A stretch of DNA of 64,000 nt from Anodontia alba. Its lineage: Eukaryota > Mollusca > Bivalvia > Lucinida > Lucinidae. The notes under the pieces are model-generated. The model was given only the letters and a program-made list of their open reading frames with translations, did no database searches and had not been told where the DNA came from. The stretch's first letter is position 1. Every line of letters starts with the position of its first letter. The position numbers and the translations under genes were made by a program. Below are positions 32,251-45,100 of the stretch, piece by piece. The DNA is taken from positions 13,336,295-13,400,294 of the forward strand of contig OZ024830.1 of NCBI GenBank assembly GCA_964016985.1. The letters run 5' to 3'.

Positions 32251-35200
32251 ATGGTAAGGTTAGTAAGTTTTAACATAGCAGGGTTGAAAACAAAGTGGGA
32301 CAGAGTATCTAGATATATAATAGAAAATAATTATGATATTGTATGTATACAAGAATTACATAGTTTTGATCAAGAACTTATTCATAATTTTTAAAAAGAT
32401 GTACAAGGTATTTTTTACACAAATACAGATTGCGGATGGACGGGAACAGGGATTTTAATACGAAATAACATATAAAATTTTAAAATAGAACATTTAGAAA
32501 TTAAACCCTTAATCTTTAAAAATAGAATAACACATTTAAGAATTCATTTAAATCATCCAATTAATATAATTAACATATATGCAAATGCAAACAATTCAGA
32601 AAAACCTAATTTTTATAAAGCTTTTTTATAATTATTTAGAGCAAATTTCAGAAACAATAATATTAGCAAGTGATTTTAACTATGCAAGTGAAACTATAGA
32701 CAGATTTCCCAAAATTAACAAATATGATGAAAGAGTACAAAAAATTTTTAATTTGAATAAATTAAATATTTCTGATACATTTAGGAAGTTTAACAAAAAT
32801 GAAAAAGATTTTACGCATAAAACATCTAGAATAGATAGAATATATGTATCAAATTTTGCAATAAATAAAATACAAAACAGTAAACATCTAAATTTTATTT
32901 CTGACCGTAAACAAATAAATTTAGATGAAATAAAATTCTGGGGGAATTTTTACTGGAAAATGAATAATACTTACTTGAAGATAATTACTATCATGAGGAA
33001 ATAAAAGAAATATGTAAAAATTATGAAAAAAGAAAACAATATCAAATACCCTTAAATAATTGGGGAAACTAGCAAGCAGGAAATAAGAGGTATCAATATT
33101 TTATAGTAATCTAAAATCTAAACAAAGAGAAGCAAATCTCAAAATAGGGAAAGAAATGTTAAATAATGGATATATAAAGAGTGAACAAATTTCATCTGGA
33201 AAACAAAATAAAAGAGAGGAAATAAAAAAAAAACTTTCAAACTAAGGGAAATATAGTCAGAACAAAAAATGAAGCTTTAAACAAAAAATATGAAGGTAAA
33301 GAAGTTAAAAGAAAAACAAAAATCAAACAAGGAGCTGCAAAATTTATTTTCCAAACTGTAAATGAAGAAGAAATCTTCTCAGAAAAAGAAGAAATATTAA
33401 ATGAAGTTCACAAGTTTTACCAAAAGTTATATATTTCACAAAATATAAGAGAAAAAGCAATACAAGATTACTTAGAAGATTTCAATCCCACCAAACTTAA
33501 ACAAGAACAAATAAATGAAACAAATTTCTTTATATCAGAAGATGAGATAAAAATAGCTATTTTGGATCTTATCAAAAACAAATCTCCAGGAAATGATGGA
33601 ATTACAGCAGAATTTTATAAAAAGTTTCATTCAGAATTAACACCAATATTAACTGAAGTTTATAATAATATTTTTATTAAAGAAAAATTAACTAAATCAA
33701 AGAAAAAAGGTATAATTACACTAATCTTTAAAGATAAAGGAAATCCAAATAACCTAAAATTTTGGCGTCCAATGTCATTACTTAATATAGACTAAAAATA
33801 TTAACAAAAATATTAACAAAGAAAATATATAAATATGTAAATGACCTAATAAATCCTTTTCAAAGTACAGGATCAAAAGAAAGAAACATCAATAATAACC
33901 TTTTAAATATAAAATTGATATTAGAATATACTAAACAAAATGATATTAAAACAGCTTTTGTAGCAATGGACAATGAAAAAGCCTTTGACAGAATAGAACA
34001 CAACTTTATAAAAGCAGTACTAAAAAAATATAACTTTCCAAAAATCTTTATCAAATGGTTTAATATAATGTATAGCGATATTACTTCTAAAGTAATGGTA
34101 AACGGTACTTTTACCAAAGATATAAAAATTAATCGCTCAGTAAGACAGGGATGTCCACTGTCAATGATTCTATAATTATTATGTGTAGAACAACTAATTT
34201 ATTAAATCTCTCAAAACACATTAATAAAAGGAACAAAAATACCACATTGTGAAAGAGAAATAAAAACAGTTCAACATGCAGATGATATAACTTCCATAAT
34301 AACTACAGACACCTCTTACACACAAATTCAAAAAGAATATAAAAATTATGGGGAAGTATTAGGCTCAAAAATAAAGGAAGATAAGATAGAAATTCTAACT
34401 TTTGGAGCCTTTGAAGGAATCTCTAAAGAATATATAAAAAATAATATAAAAGTTTTAGGATGCTTCTTTGGGGAAAATGAAATAAAAGTTAATTTTCAAA
34501 GTAAAATAAAAAAAAATGGAAAAAATGGCTGAAAGCTGGAAATTTATACGTTTTAATTTTATAGATAAAACTATATAAAACTATAAGTATAAAAACATAC
34601 ATGACAAGTTTATTACAATTCCAACTACAAACTTTTATGATACCTAAAAAATATTTAAAACAAGTCAACAAGATTATCTTTTCATATTTATGGTGTTACA
34701 GGAGAGAAAAAATTGCAAGGAACTTTTTGATCAGGAATATAGACAAAGGAGGTCTAGCATTTCCAGATATAAAAACGAGAAATATAACAAATTTCTTAAA
34801 ACATATACAAAATATGCAGGATAATCTAAAACAACCATGGGCTTGTTTATGTATTTATTGGTTTGGTATATACTTAAAAACTGTATATACGGATTATGCA
34901 AGTAATAAATGGGTACATAACTTGCATATACCAAAAATGCCACTCTATATAAAGGAAATAATACTAGAACATAGAGAAGATGATAAAATATGGAAACTGA
35001 GATCGAGCTTGTTATATAAATATCTAATTGATAAATATAATATTATATCAAAAATAGAAAATAATTATCGCAATATTAATTGGGACATTGTATGGAAAGC
35101 AATCTTATCCTTTTCAAAAAAATCGGATAAAACTATTCTGTATAGATATATATATATATAGTGTTTTGCCTACTGGCGAATATTTTGTAAGATATGGAAT

Positions 35201-35521
35201 CGGTGCTCAGATAATACCAATATGTGCAATGTGTAAAATTGATAAATACATAGAAACACATATATTCCAACAATGTAAAAACTATATGACGCCAAGGAAG
35301 ACTTTAATTAAAAAAATCAAACAACTGGATCCATACCTGATATCAACTATACTTTATTAAAATTTGGAAATAATAAGAAAAATATAGACAATATAGACCT
35401 ACAAAAAGCGGTATTAATTTTCAAATACATACTGGAAGTATGGAGAACAACGGAGATGTATAATATATACCTTAGAACTAGGCTGAAAGGACTAAAATAT
35501 GAAACATATGTAAGCATATAA
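32251..35521 (+). pseudogene. C1 ORF2: endonuclease and reverse transcriptase, broken
   Basis: It starts MVRLVSFNIAGLKTKWDRVS. Endonuclease motifs: CIQELHSFD, then ILASDFNYA, where C2 has ILAGDFNYA. RT: SPGNDGITAEFYKK, FWRPMSLLNID, VAMDNEKAFDRIE (motif A), VRQGCPLSMIL (motif B) and QHADDITSI (motif C, HADD). Stops at about 32392, 32477, 33068, 34173 and 34202, and several shifts in A runs, break it. The C-terminal Cys/His segment CAMCKIDKYIETHIFQQC is the zinc-like end common to these RTs. Confidence 0.85.
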
Positions 35522-37003
35522 TAATCATTTGGTTGCCTCCCTTAATGATGTAAGAGAGGTAACTACAATGCCTTCTAGTTTTGCCTCCCCTAAGTCTGGG
35601 AATAGGCAGAAAATATGAGGGGTTTTAGACACGTGGGTCTCTGGCGGGTGCGAACTGTCAGTGCGGCGGAGATCGGCGTGTTTGAATCCTATGAGATATA
35701 GATATCAAACTATGCTTACTGAAATTTAAAATAAATTAAAATTTGTTTTCTTATTTACTCAGTTATAGAAACTATTGAAGAAAGGTCTTCCTTTAAAAAA
35801 TTGAAGTACATGATTAGCTCCCTTTGAATTTCTAAAACTATGTGAGCAGTCTCTAAAATTTATAATAAAAGATAGATTAGATTTTGTTGAGATAGACCTC
35901 ATGGGAGATTTGAAAGTTAAAGATCAAGCTGAACGCTGGCAGGGGGTGCAATGTAGAGGGGGAATGAGGATTGCCTTGCTTTCTGGACCCGTTGGGCTCC
36001 CTGCTAGTCTCTAAGTTATTAACATAATTAACTGTATATCATATATCTTAAGAATGTTATACAATATTTTTAGGCAATATGAACTGTTTGCTTTATGTAA
36101 AGTCGAAAGGATCCTTATACTTGTGATTTCTTTTGCCCTTAGGGAGTGGTGGGGCTGTGGGTCAGGCTCTACTTATGTGGCGTCTGGCGTGCATCCGCGC
36201 TACCCAACAGTATTAAGTAATTCTTGTATTTGGGTGAAATTCTGTTTCCCTTCTGACTATCATATCTAATGTGACTGTAAGATGGATAATAGCGAATTAG
36301 TTAGTTGTCCCCCTTAGCGATTTGCACTATGTCAGAAAAACAACAACAAACGTTTTCTGAATTACTCTCCCTGGATCTAAAAATAAGTTTTATTAGGATC
36401 TGTGGACATGTGGATCTCTAGCGAGTGTGGACTGTCCGTACAGCGGAGGTCTGCGTGTCTAAATCCTACGGAAACCAGAATCCAAAATATACTTAATAGA
36501 GAACTTGTCTTATTTAAAATTTCTATCAACCTTGATATAGAAATTGGCGAAGGGAAATATTCTATAATGAGCAAAGGGACCTTAGTCTTGAATACTTAAT
36601 TGAGAGTAATACATGATTAGTTCCCTTGAATATCTAAAAGTAGACATAAAATTGTGTGACTGCATATGTACCTTGAAGAAGACGTACTCTATGTTTATGG
36701 TAGTGTAAACTTGCTTTTTGTGTAAAGCTGAAGGGATCCTTATGATTGCAGTGTGCCTTGCACTTAACGGATACTGGGGCTGCGGATCAGACTCCATTTG
36801 TACGGAGTCAGGTCTGCATTCGCGCTGTTAAACTATATAAGATAATGCTTGATCTTGGCTGAACTCTGGCTCCCCTCTAGCTACTTTATGAGATTGTAAC
36901 ATAATTGATATATATGTTTCAAAGGTAATAAAGTATCAAAATAATATTTTCCTTAAAAAAGCCCAGACTGAACTCAGAAAGGAAATGTAAAGCAGGACAG
37001 GGG

Positions 37004-37036
<33 letters not shown>
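35522..37036 (+). other. C1 3' UTR with structured blocks
   Basis: Blocks shared with C3: a tRNA-like stretch at about 35632-35697 (B-box-like GTTTGAATCC), a second such stretch at about 36400-36475, the GGGAATGAGGATTGCC block at about 35960, GGATCC-centred blocks at about 36110 and 36735, and the end GACTGAACTCAG...AGCAGG at 36965-36996. Poly(A) of ~33 bases follows. Confidence 0.6.
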
Positions 37037-37040
<4 letters not shown>

Positions 37041-37738
37041 ATCTTGTACCAGCAATACTCAAGAATGCGCTGACAGATTTCCAGTTCCAGCGACCACCAT
37101 TATGGAGGCTTGCAGAGGGACAGGAACTTGTGAAGGTTGAGCTCACCTTTCTCAAGCCATCAAAGAATAACCAACCAACAGCTGCTGACAGGAAGAAGAG
37201 GGCCGCGAGCAGGAATCGGAAGCCTGCCCCCTCTGCTAACGAGTGGCCTCGTCAGCCCAGACCAGCCAGACAGCCTGCAGAAGTGCTGCGAGAGACACCA
37301 CCGCCCACAGAGACCACCCTGCCGGTCGAACCTCCAGCAACAGTCATACGACTCGTACAGAAACCGGCTACCACCATCGACGGAGGGCCTATGGAAGAGT
37401 TACCTACACCATCAACTACTACGATGAAATCACAAGCCAGTCCACCAAAGAAAAAACACAAGAAGAACAAGAAAAAGAAACCAGAGTCAGATCTAGAGCC
37501 TACACTAAAAAACGACGTCCTGAAGAAATACAAGCTCATAAAAATCTGCCACGAAAGTCAAGGAGGGGACGTAGTCGTCTACCAAATGGCAACACGGGGG
37601 TGTAGGGGTTGTGCCTGTTATGGTTTCATACCCTGGGACCCCCTTAAGAGGCACTTAAGAGACTTAACTGAACAACAACAACAACAATTGCGACTTTATT
37701 CTATAGTGTGTATCAGGCTCAAAAATAAACGACGATAA
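37037..37738 (+). pseudogene. D2 ORF1 fused to the D module and a C fragment
   Basis: The start MDLVPAILKNALTDFQF lies directly after C1's poly(A). The N-terminal block PLWRLAEGQELVKVELTF, the EWPRQP motif and a basic patch (PPKKKHKKNKKKK) match D1. After about 37597 the frame runs through the D module (GCRGCACYGFIPWDP) and into C ORF2 sequence. So the open frame of 233 codons is a chimera, and the D C-terminal domain is replaced. Function unknown. Confidence 0.6.
37598..37697 (+). other. D module, copy 2
   Basis: It has the 40-base block as in D1, with the longer lead GGGGGTGTA and the follow-on TTAAGAGGCACTTAAGAGAC, then CTGAACAACAACAACAAC. It joins C sequence at about 37705 via GTGTATCAGGCTC. 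Confidence 0.8.
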
Positions 37739-37918
37739 GACAGAAATGTTAACCTTTGGCGCTTTTGATAAAATTTCTAAAGAATATTTAAAATATAATA
37801 TAAAAATTCTAGGACGTTTCTTTAGTAAAAATGAAATAAAAACTAATTTTCAAAGTAAAATAAAAAAAAAATGGAAAGAATGACTGAAAACTGGAAATTT
37901 ATATGCTCAAATTTAATC
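37698..37918 (+). mobile_element. C-family ORF2 fragment (221 bp)
   Basis: It matches C2 from the SGSKINEDKTEIL block (44320) to about 44530. It is cut at 37918 where a D 5' UTR starts. The same joint and sequence are repeated at 38230-38450. Confidence 0.8.
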
Positions 37919-38240
37919 CGGACGAGGTGACTTAGCTAGGAATTCTAACTAGTCACCGTTCAGAAGCCAATAAGGAAAACAGTCAAAACTTAGAACTTTT
38001 CTGCACTGCCTCCGCCTAGACCTTGCATTGTCGCCTCTAATTACCTCCTTTTGCTACTCCTGGCATCTTCGACTGCCGCAAGGATGACTGACGAAAACTT
38101 CACAGACGATTGACGACGTACGGACGGGGGTGTAGGGGTTGTGCCTGTTATGGTTTCGTACCCTGGGACCCCCTTAAGAGGCACTTAAGAGACTTAACTG
38201 AACAACAACAACAACAATTGCGACTTTATTCTATAGTGTG
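37919..38240 (+). mobile_element. D3: D-family 5' UTR with hairpin and module, no ORF1
   Basis: It begins at a hairpin (37926-37957, GGTGACTTAGCTAG with CTAACTAGTCACC, loop GAATT). Blocks shared with D1 are CCTAGACCTTGCA-TTGTCGC and CAAGGA. It contains D module copy 3 at 38122-38222 (one base change, CGTACC for CATACC). It is joined directly to C3 at about 38238 with the same joint as 37705. Confidence 0.7.
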
Positions 38241-38248
38241 TATCAGGC

Positions 38249-39360
38249 TCAAAAATAAACGACGATAAGAGAGAAATATTAACCTTTGGCGCTTTTGATA
38301 AAATTTCTAAAGAATATTTAGAATATAATATAAAAATTCTAGGACGTTTCTTTAGTAAAAATGAAATAAAAACTAATTTTTAAAGTAAAATAAAAAAAAT
38401 GGAAAGAATGACTGAAAACTGGAAATTTATACGCTCAAATTTAATAGACAAGACTATAAGTATAAAAACATACATGATAAGCTTACTACAATTTCAACTA
38501 CAGATTTTTCTAATACCTAAAAAATATTTAAAACAGGTTAATAAACTTATCTTTTCATATTTACGGTGTTACAGAAGAGAACAAAATTGCAAGGAAACTT
38601 TTAATCAGAAATATAGATAAGGGAGGTTTAGCTTTACCAGATATAGAAACAAGGAACACAACAAACTTTATAAAACATGTACAAAACATGCAAGACAATT
38701 TAATACAGCCATGGGTATGTTTGTTTATCTATTGGTTTGGTATACACTTAAAACATGTCTATCCGAATTATGCAAATAATAAATGGGTACATAACCTACA
38801 TATACCCAAAATTTTAATTGGTATAAAAGAAATAATATTAAAATATAGAGAGGATGATAAAATATGGAAACAGATCTAATTTATTATATAAATATTTAAT
38901 TGACAAATATAATATTACGTCAAAAATAGAAAATAATTATAGCTATATTATTTGAAATATCATATGGAAAGCTATCTTATATTTTTCTAAAAATTCGGAC
39001 AAAACTATTCTTTATAGATATATACATAGCGTGTTGCCTACAGGAGAATATTTTGTAAGATACGGAATTATTGCTCAGATACCAATATGTGTAATGTGTA
39101 AGACTAATAAATACACTGAAACACATATTTTCCAACAATGTAAAAAGTATATAATGTTAAGAAACATCTTATTAAAAAAAAAAATCAAACAATTGGATCC
39201 AAAAGCAGACATAAATTATACTTTATTAAAATTTGGGAATAATCAAAAAAGTATAGAAAACATAGATTTTACAAAAAGCAGTATTAATCTTTAAATATAT
39301 ATTGGATGTGTGGAAAACAACGGAGAGACCAAATACAGAGGTATAATGTGATCTTGGATG
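38249..39360 (+). pseudogene. C3 ORF2 C-terminal part, broken
   Basis: Blocks MERMTENWKFIRSNLIDKT, QDNLIQPWVCLFIYWFGIH and the Cys/His segment CVMCKTNKYTETHIFQQC are seen in several frames. Frameshifts lie near 38585, 38875 and 39000. It is a copy of the C2 C-terminus. Confidence 0.8.
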
Positions 39361-40498
39361 TAAGTTGAAAGGTTTTAAATCTAAAACATTTTACAGTTAT
39401 TTCTGGAATGTTGTGAGTTTGAATTCATATGACTAAACACAAATTAAGTATATAGTTACCTCCCTTAGTAATTTAATGTAGAAAAACAACTTTAATACTG
39501 TTTACTTACTTCCCCTAATATTGAGAATAGACAGGAGAAGTCTATAGACGCGTAGATTTCCAGCGAGTGTGGACTGTCCGTACAGCTGGAGACTGCGTGT
39601 TTTCGAATACTAAGATATACAGATCTATATCTATGCTTATGGGAGGTACTATGTTATTTTAATTTCTTATTCTTGTTTTTCCTTTCACCCAATTAGAAAA
39701 ATGGGTAAACATGTCTAAAAATAGATATAAATTAGTATTTGGAAATGTTTCTGAGTTAGACGCTGGCAGGGAATACAATGAAGACGGGGAATGAGGATTG
39801 CCTCGCTTCCCTGACCTGTTGATTTCGCTGCTAGTATGTCTTAAGAAACTAAGTATATCCTAAAACGGTTATATATTATATTTAGGTAATATTGAGTTAA
39901 TTTATACTAAAAAAAGTTTTGAAGAGATCCCTAAGTAGTGATTGAATAAATGGTAGGCTACAGATCGGTCCCTTTTTAAGTGCAGTATGGTGTACATTTA
40001 CGCAGTACAACATTACTAGATAATGTGAGAGAGGCTGGAAGATTGAAAGTAGAGTGGATACTTGCGGCAGATGTGACGGGTGTGGGGAATGAGGATTGCC
40101 TCGCTTCCTAGACCAGTTGGATTTCTTGCAGGTGTCTATAACCTGATCTATTTGTTAATATGATTTGATGTAGTAGTAGGAATTCGTATATTCTATGTAA
40201 AGCTGAGGGGATCCCTTGATCTGTGTTTTTATTTTGCTCAGGGCCTTTGTTAAATAGTGCGAATGCTTGTCCGACTCCGCTCGTGTGGCGTCTGATCTGC
40301 CTTTGCGCTGTTTAAACAGTATGATATTGTGGCCGAAATTTAGATCCCTATTAGCTTTTGTGTTTGATTGTAAAGTAATTGATAAATATTTTAAATGTAA
40401 TAAAGTTTTTTCTAATAGTATTTTCCTTATAAAACCCTGACTGAACTCAGAAAATACATGTAAAGCAGGGCTAAAAAAAAATAAATAAAAAATAAAGG
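39361..40498 (+). other. C3 3' UTR, complete
   Basis: It holds GCGAGTGTGGACTGTCCGTA at about 39562, hairpins GGGAATGAGG/CCTCGCTTCCC at about 39799 and 40089, a GGATCC block at about 40209 and a final stem CCCTGACTGAACTCAG...CAGGG at 40435-40470, then the A-rich tail. Confidence 0.65.
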
Positions 40499-40539
40499 GA
40501 GTCTTAAGTCTCCTTTAGGGTGTATGGTTTTGTCTTCAC

Positions 40540-42017
40540 ATGACTATGAATCACTATTATAATGCTGCCGGAGGCAACAAATCCACATACCATAAAAACC
40601 CTAATGACGATGCCGGAGGCGAGGACGCCGGAGGCATTTCTGGAAGTGTAACATATGACACAAATAATATTTATACGGAAGTGGAAATTGACAGAAAAAA
40701 CATCATAACATTAAAAGTTGAAAACAAAGGCAGAATACGAACGGAAGATCTTTTTGCGCATCTTGACTACCTAAACTTACTTCAACATACAGAATGTATC
40801 CAAAGACTTCAGGATTTAGACCAAAATTTCGAAATTACAGTTAAGGAAGGAACTATCATAGAAGATTTTCAGAAAATATTGAATCAACAAGAAATTGTAA
40901 TAGATGGGCAGACACTTATCAACACAACCACAAGGAAACTGAGAGACATAAGGAAGAATCCAATAACCAAAGTACTTACCTTTGAAGCTCCATTTGAACT
41001 AGAAGACAGGTTTATCTTAACAAAATTGTCAGCCTATGGAATACTTCAAGTTAATACGATATACAGTCATAAATATAAAGGAACGGAAATCTATAATGGA
41101 ATAAAATCAGTGAACTTTATTACTATTATAAAACCGATACCAGCCACAGTGTTTGTAAGAGGGAATAGGCTTAAACTAAAACATGAATGGCAGGATAGAA
41201 CACCAATATATGGAATATGCAAATAAAAAGGTCGGATATATTTAGTTTTCTAAAAGTATTTTCCTTGTATTCCACATATTGGTGTTCTATCCTGCCCTTC
41301 ATGGTTTAGTTTAAGCCTATTCCCTCTTACAAACACAGGAATGAATGTCCAAAGAAAGAGAGAAATAAATATACAGACAGAGATAATTTAGAAGAAAACA
41401 GAGAAGAGCAGATTATGTGGTCAGCAATAGTAAGGAAGGGAAACGAACAAAGGAAAAGAAATGAAGAAGAACAAAATAGACTATACATGGATGAAATAAA
41501 AAAAACAAGAAGAACAAAATAAAAGAAAAAGAAGACAAGACGAAGTATCACAAGACGATCTGACACAAAGGCTAAATGAAATAATCGATGAAAATAAAAA
41601 TCAAGAAGGATGGAGAACGGTAAAAGATACAGTAAAGAGAAGGAGAAAAACAGAAGAAAGAAATAGAAAGAAGAAAGAAGAAAAAAAAGAAGAAAAAGAA
41701 GTGAAACAACAACAACTACAGTAACACCAGAAAGCGAATATGAGACTCCGGAAGATGAGAATGCTACAGAAATTTCTAATAGTACATATGATACAGAAAT
41801 GGATGATACGGAAAATACAGGATCTGGAACTGACATGGAAGAAAATGAAGAAGATACTGACATCGAAGAAAAAGAAGAAGAAAGAACTATCACGGGATCA
41901 TACCCAGATTGCGCCCAGACAAAAGAATTTTCTGAGCAGTTAGATGACAAAGATATTGAAAGCATGTCATCATGGGCAAACATCATGAAAGACCAAGAAG
42001 AACTGCAGTATCCTTGA
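40540..42017 (+). pseudogene. C2 ORF1, zinc-knuckle protein, disrupted by an inverted duplication
   Basis: It starts MTMNHYYNAAGGNKSTYHK and is open for 228 codons through RTEDLFAHLDYLNLLQHTE and the RRM-like block KVLTFEAPFELEDRFILTKL. At the zinc knuckle (YGICK, where C1 has CGICKERGH) it hits a stop at 41224. A 71-base inverted copy of the preceding sequence follows, then RNECPKKE resumes the knuckle. The tail is Glu/Lys-rich and ends SSWANIMKDQEELQYP. The first Cys is also changed to Tyr. Confidence 0.8.
41149..41336. repeat. Inverted duplication (71-74 bp arms) in the C2 zinc knuckle
   Basis: 41149-41222 (GTGTTTGTAAGAGGGAATAG...) matches the reverse complement of 41266-41336 with about five differences. 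The spacer is ~43 bases (41223-41265). C1 has neither the second arm nor the spacer. Confidence 0.9.
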
Positions 42018-42118
42018 TCACTGATATCCTTTAGAATGAATGTTTGAGAAACTTCTTATATTTCATTCTTTTATTGGATTGATACATTTTGTAAAAACTG
42101 AGATATGCTGTTGTTATT

Positions 42119-42120
<2 letters not shown>

Positions 42121-42148
<28 letters not shown>
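42121..42148. repeat. Poly(T) run
   Basis: About 28 T between C2 ORF1 and ORF2; C1 has only short T runs there. Confidence 0.9.
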
Positions 42149-42153
<5 letters not shown>

Positions 42154-42192
42154 TGTTTTCAATGGTTTTTGAACTTCCTTTACTTATGAGAA

Positions 42193-45100
42193 ATGGTGAA
42201 GCTAGTAAGTTTTAATATAGCGGGTTTAAAAACAAAGCAAGACAGAGTGTCCAGATTTATAATAGAAAATAATTTTGATATTGTATGTATTCAAGAATTA
42301 CATAATTTTGATCAAGAGCTCATTCATAATTTCGAAAAAAAATGTACAGGGTATTTTTTATACCAATACAGATGGTGGATGGACAGGAACCGGAATTTCA
42401 ATACGTAATAATATACAAAATTTTAAGATAGAGCATTTAGAAATTAAACCTTTAATATTTAAAAATAGGATAACAAATTTAAGAATACATTTAAATCATC
42501 CAATTAATATTATAAGTATATATGCGCCTGCAAATAATTCAGAGAAACCAAATTTTTATAAGGCCTTCTATAAATATTTAGAACAAATTTCAGAAACTAT
42601 AATATTAGCAGGAGATTTTAATTACGCAAGTGAAAACACAGATAGATTTCCCAAAGTTAACAAATATGATAAAAGAATACAAAAAATCTTTAATTTATAT
42701 AAACTAAATATATCCGACACATTTAGGAAGTTTAATAAAAACTAACAAGATTTCACGCATAAAGCATCTAGAATAGATAAAATATATGTATCAAATTTTG
42801 CAATAAATAAAATACTAAATAGTAGGCACTTAAACTTTATTTCTGACCATAAACCTCTCTATATACAAATGAACTTAGATCAAATAACATTTTGGGGAAA
42901 TTTTTATTGGAAGTTTAATAATATTTTACTTGAAGATAAGTCTTATTATAAGGAAATCATAGAAATATTTAAGAATTATGGAAATAGAAAACAACATCAG
43001 ATACCCTTAAATAACTGGGAAACTTGTAAGCAAGAAGTAAAAGAAATATCCATATCATACAGTAATATAAAGTCTAAACAAAGAAAAGCAAATCTCAAAA
43101 TAGGGAAAGAAATGCTAAATAATGGATATATAAATAATAAAGAAGTTTCATCTAGAATAAAAAATAAAAAAAGAGGAAATAAAAAACTTTCAAAATAAAG
43201 GAAATATAGTCAGAACAAAAAACGAAGCTTTAAACAGAATATATGAAGAAGGTAAAGAAGTTAATAGAAAAACGGAAATTAAGAAAGGAGCTGCAAAATT
43301 TATTTTTCAAATTGTAAACGAAGAAGAAACTTTTCTAGAAAAAGAGGAAACATTAAATGAAGCCCATGACTTTTACCAAAAATTATATACCTCTCAAAAT
43401 ATTACAGAGAAAGCAATACAAGATTATTTAGAAGATTTTAATCCCCCAAAAATTAAATAAGAACAAATAATTGAAACAAATGTCTTCATATCAGAAGAAG
43501 AGATAAAAATAGCTATTTTAGATCTTAACAAAAACAAATCCCCAGGCGATGCTGGGATTAAAGCAGAATTTTATAAAAAGTTTCATTTAGAATTAACGCC
43601 AATATTGGCTAAAGTCTATAATAATATCTTTATTAAAGAAAAAATAACTAAATCAATGAAAAGAGGTATTGTTACACTAGTCTTTAAGAATAAAGGAAGT
43701 CCGAATAACCTAAAATTTTGGCGACCAATTTCATTACTTAATATAGACTATAAAATATTAACAAAAATATTAACAAAGAAAATGTACAAATATGTAAATG
43801 ATTTAGTAAATCCTTTTCAAAGTACAGGATCAAAAGACAGAAATATCAACAATAATCTATTAAGTGTAAAAATGATAATAGAATATATTAAACAAAATGA
43901 TATTAAAACAGCCTTTGTAGCAATGGACAACGAAAAAGCTTTTGACAGAATAGAACACAACTATAAAAGCAGTACTAAAAAAATTAACTTTCCAAAGAGT
44001 TTTTTTTTTTTAAATGGTTTAATATAATATATAGTGATATTACTTCTAAAGTAATGATAAATGGTACATTCACTAAAGATATAAAAATTAATCGATCTGT
44101 AAGACAAGGATGTCCCTTATCAATGATACTATATATTTTATGTATAGAACCCCTAATTTATAAAATTTCACAAAACACCTTAATTAAAGGAATAAAAATA
44201 CGAAATTGTGAAAGAGAAATAAAAACAATCCAACATGCAGACGATATAAATTCCATAATAACTACGGATACCTCTTATACACAAATTCAAAAAGAAATTA
44301 AAAAATACGGGGAAGTATCAGGCTCAAAAATAAACGAAGATAAGACAGAAATATTAACCTTTAGCGCTTATGATGGCATTTCTAAAGAATATATAAAATA
44401 TAATATAAAAATTCTAGGATGTTTCTTTGGAAAAAAATGAAATAAAAACTAATTTTCAAAGTAAAATAAAAAAAAAATGGAAAGAATGACTGAAAACTGG
44501 AAATTTATACGCTTTAATTTAATAGACAAGACTATAAGTATAAAAACATCCATGATAAGCTTACTACAATTTCAACTACAGATTTTTCTAATACCTAAAA
44601 AATATTTAAAACAGGTTAATAAGATTATCTTTTCATATTTATGGTGTTACAGAAGAGAAAAAAAATGCAAGGAAACTTTTAATCAGAAATATAGATAAGG
44701 GAGGGTTATTTTTTCCAGATATAGAAACAAGGAACACAACAAACTTTATAAAACATGTACAAAACATGCAAGACAATTTAATACAGCCATGGGTATGTTT
44801 GTTTATCTATTGGTTTGGTATACACTTAAAACATGTCTATCCGAATTATGCAAATAATACATGGGTACATAACCTACATATACCCAAAAATTTAATTGGT
44901 ATAAAAGAAATAATATTAAAATATAGAGAAGATCATAAAATATGGAAACTGAGATCTAATTTATTATATAAATATTTAATTGACAAATATAATATTACGT
45001 CAAAAATAGAAAATAATTATAGCTATATTATTTGGAATATGGTATGGAAAGCTATCTTATTTTTTTTTTTAAAATTCGTACAAAACTATTCTTTATAGAT

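Larger units (their letters stand above)
30755..37036 (+). mobile_element. C1: Tx1/L1-like LINE with long structured 3' UTR and poly(A)
   Basis: It has two ORFs (30755-32099, 32251-35521), a 1.5-kb 3' UTR and a poly(A) run at 37004-37036. The RT blocks FWRPMSLLNID and VRQGCPLSMIL and the lack of RNase H fit the Tx1/L1 group. The UTR shares blocks with C3: a GCGAGTGTGGACTGTCCGTACAG-like stretch, a GGGAATGAGGATTGCC hairpin, and the final CTGAACTCAG segment before poly(A). The copy is broken by many stops. Confidence 0.85.
38241..40498 (+). mobile_element. C3: 5'-truncated Tx1/L1-like LINE with full 3' UTR
   Basis: It begins in RT motif E/thumb sequence (SGSKIN) and runs to a complete 3' end with poly(A)-like tail at 40473-40498. 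From about 38400 to 39927 it is nearly identical to C2 (about 44475-46016), differing mostly in homopolymer lengths. Upstream of it sits D3 sequence, not C sequence. Confidence 0.85.

Noticed and set aside
35632..35697. Functional tRNA gene in the C 3' UTR
   Set aside because: Only B-box-like and weak A-box-like parts are seen; the stems do not close and the block recurs as part of the LINE UTR.
37037..37738. An intact 233-codon host gene
   Set aside because: The frame crosses the D module and C ORF2 sequence, so its last part is chimeric; the ATG also sits at a retroelement joint.
41327..41986. 219-residue Ser/Phe-rich minus-strand frame
   Set aside because: It is the complement of the Glu/Lys-rich tail of C2 ORF1 (GAA/AAG codons read backwards as TTC/CTT).
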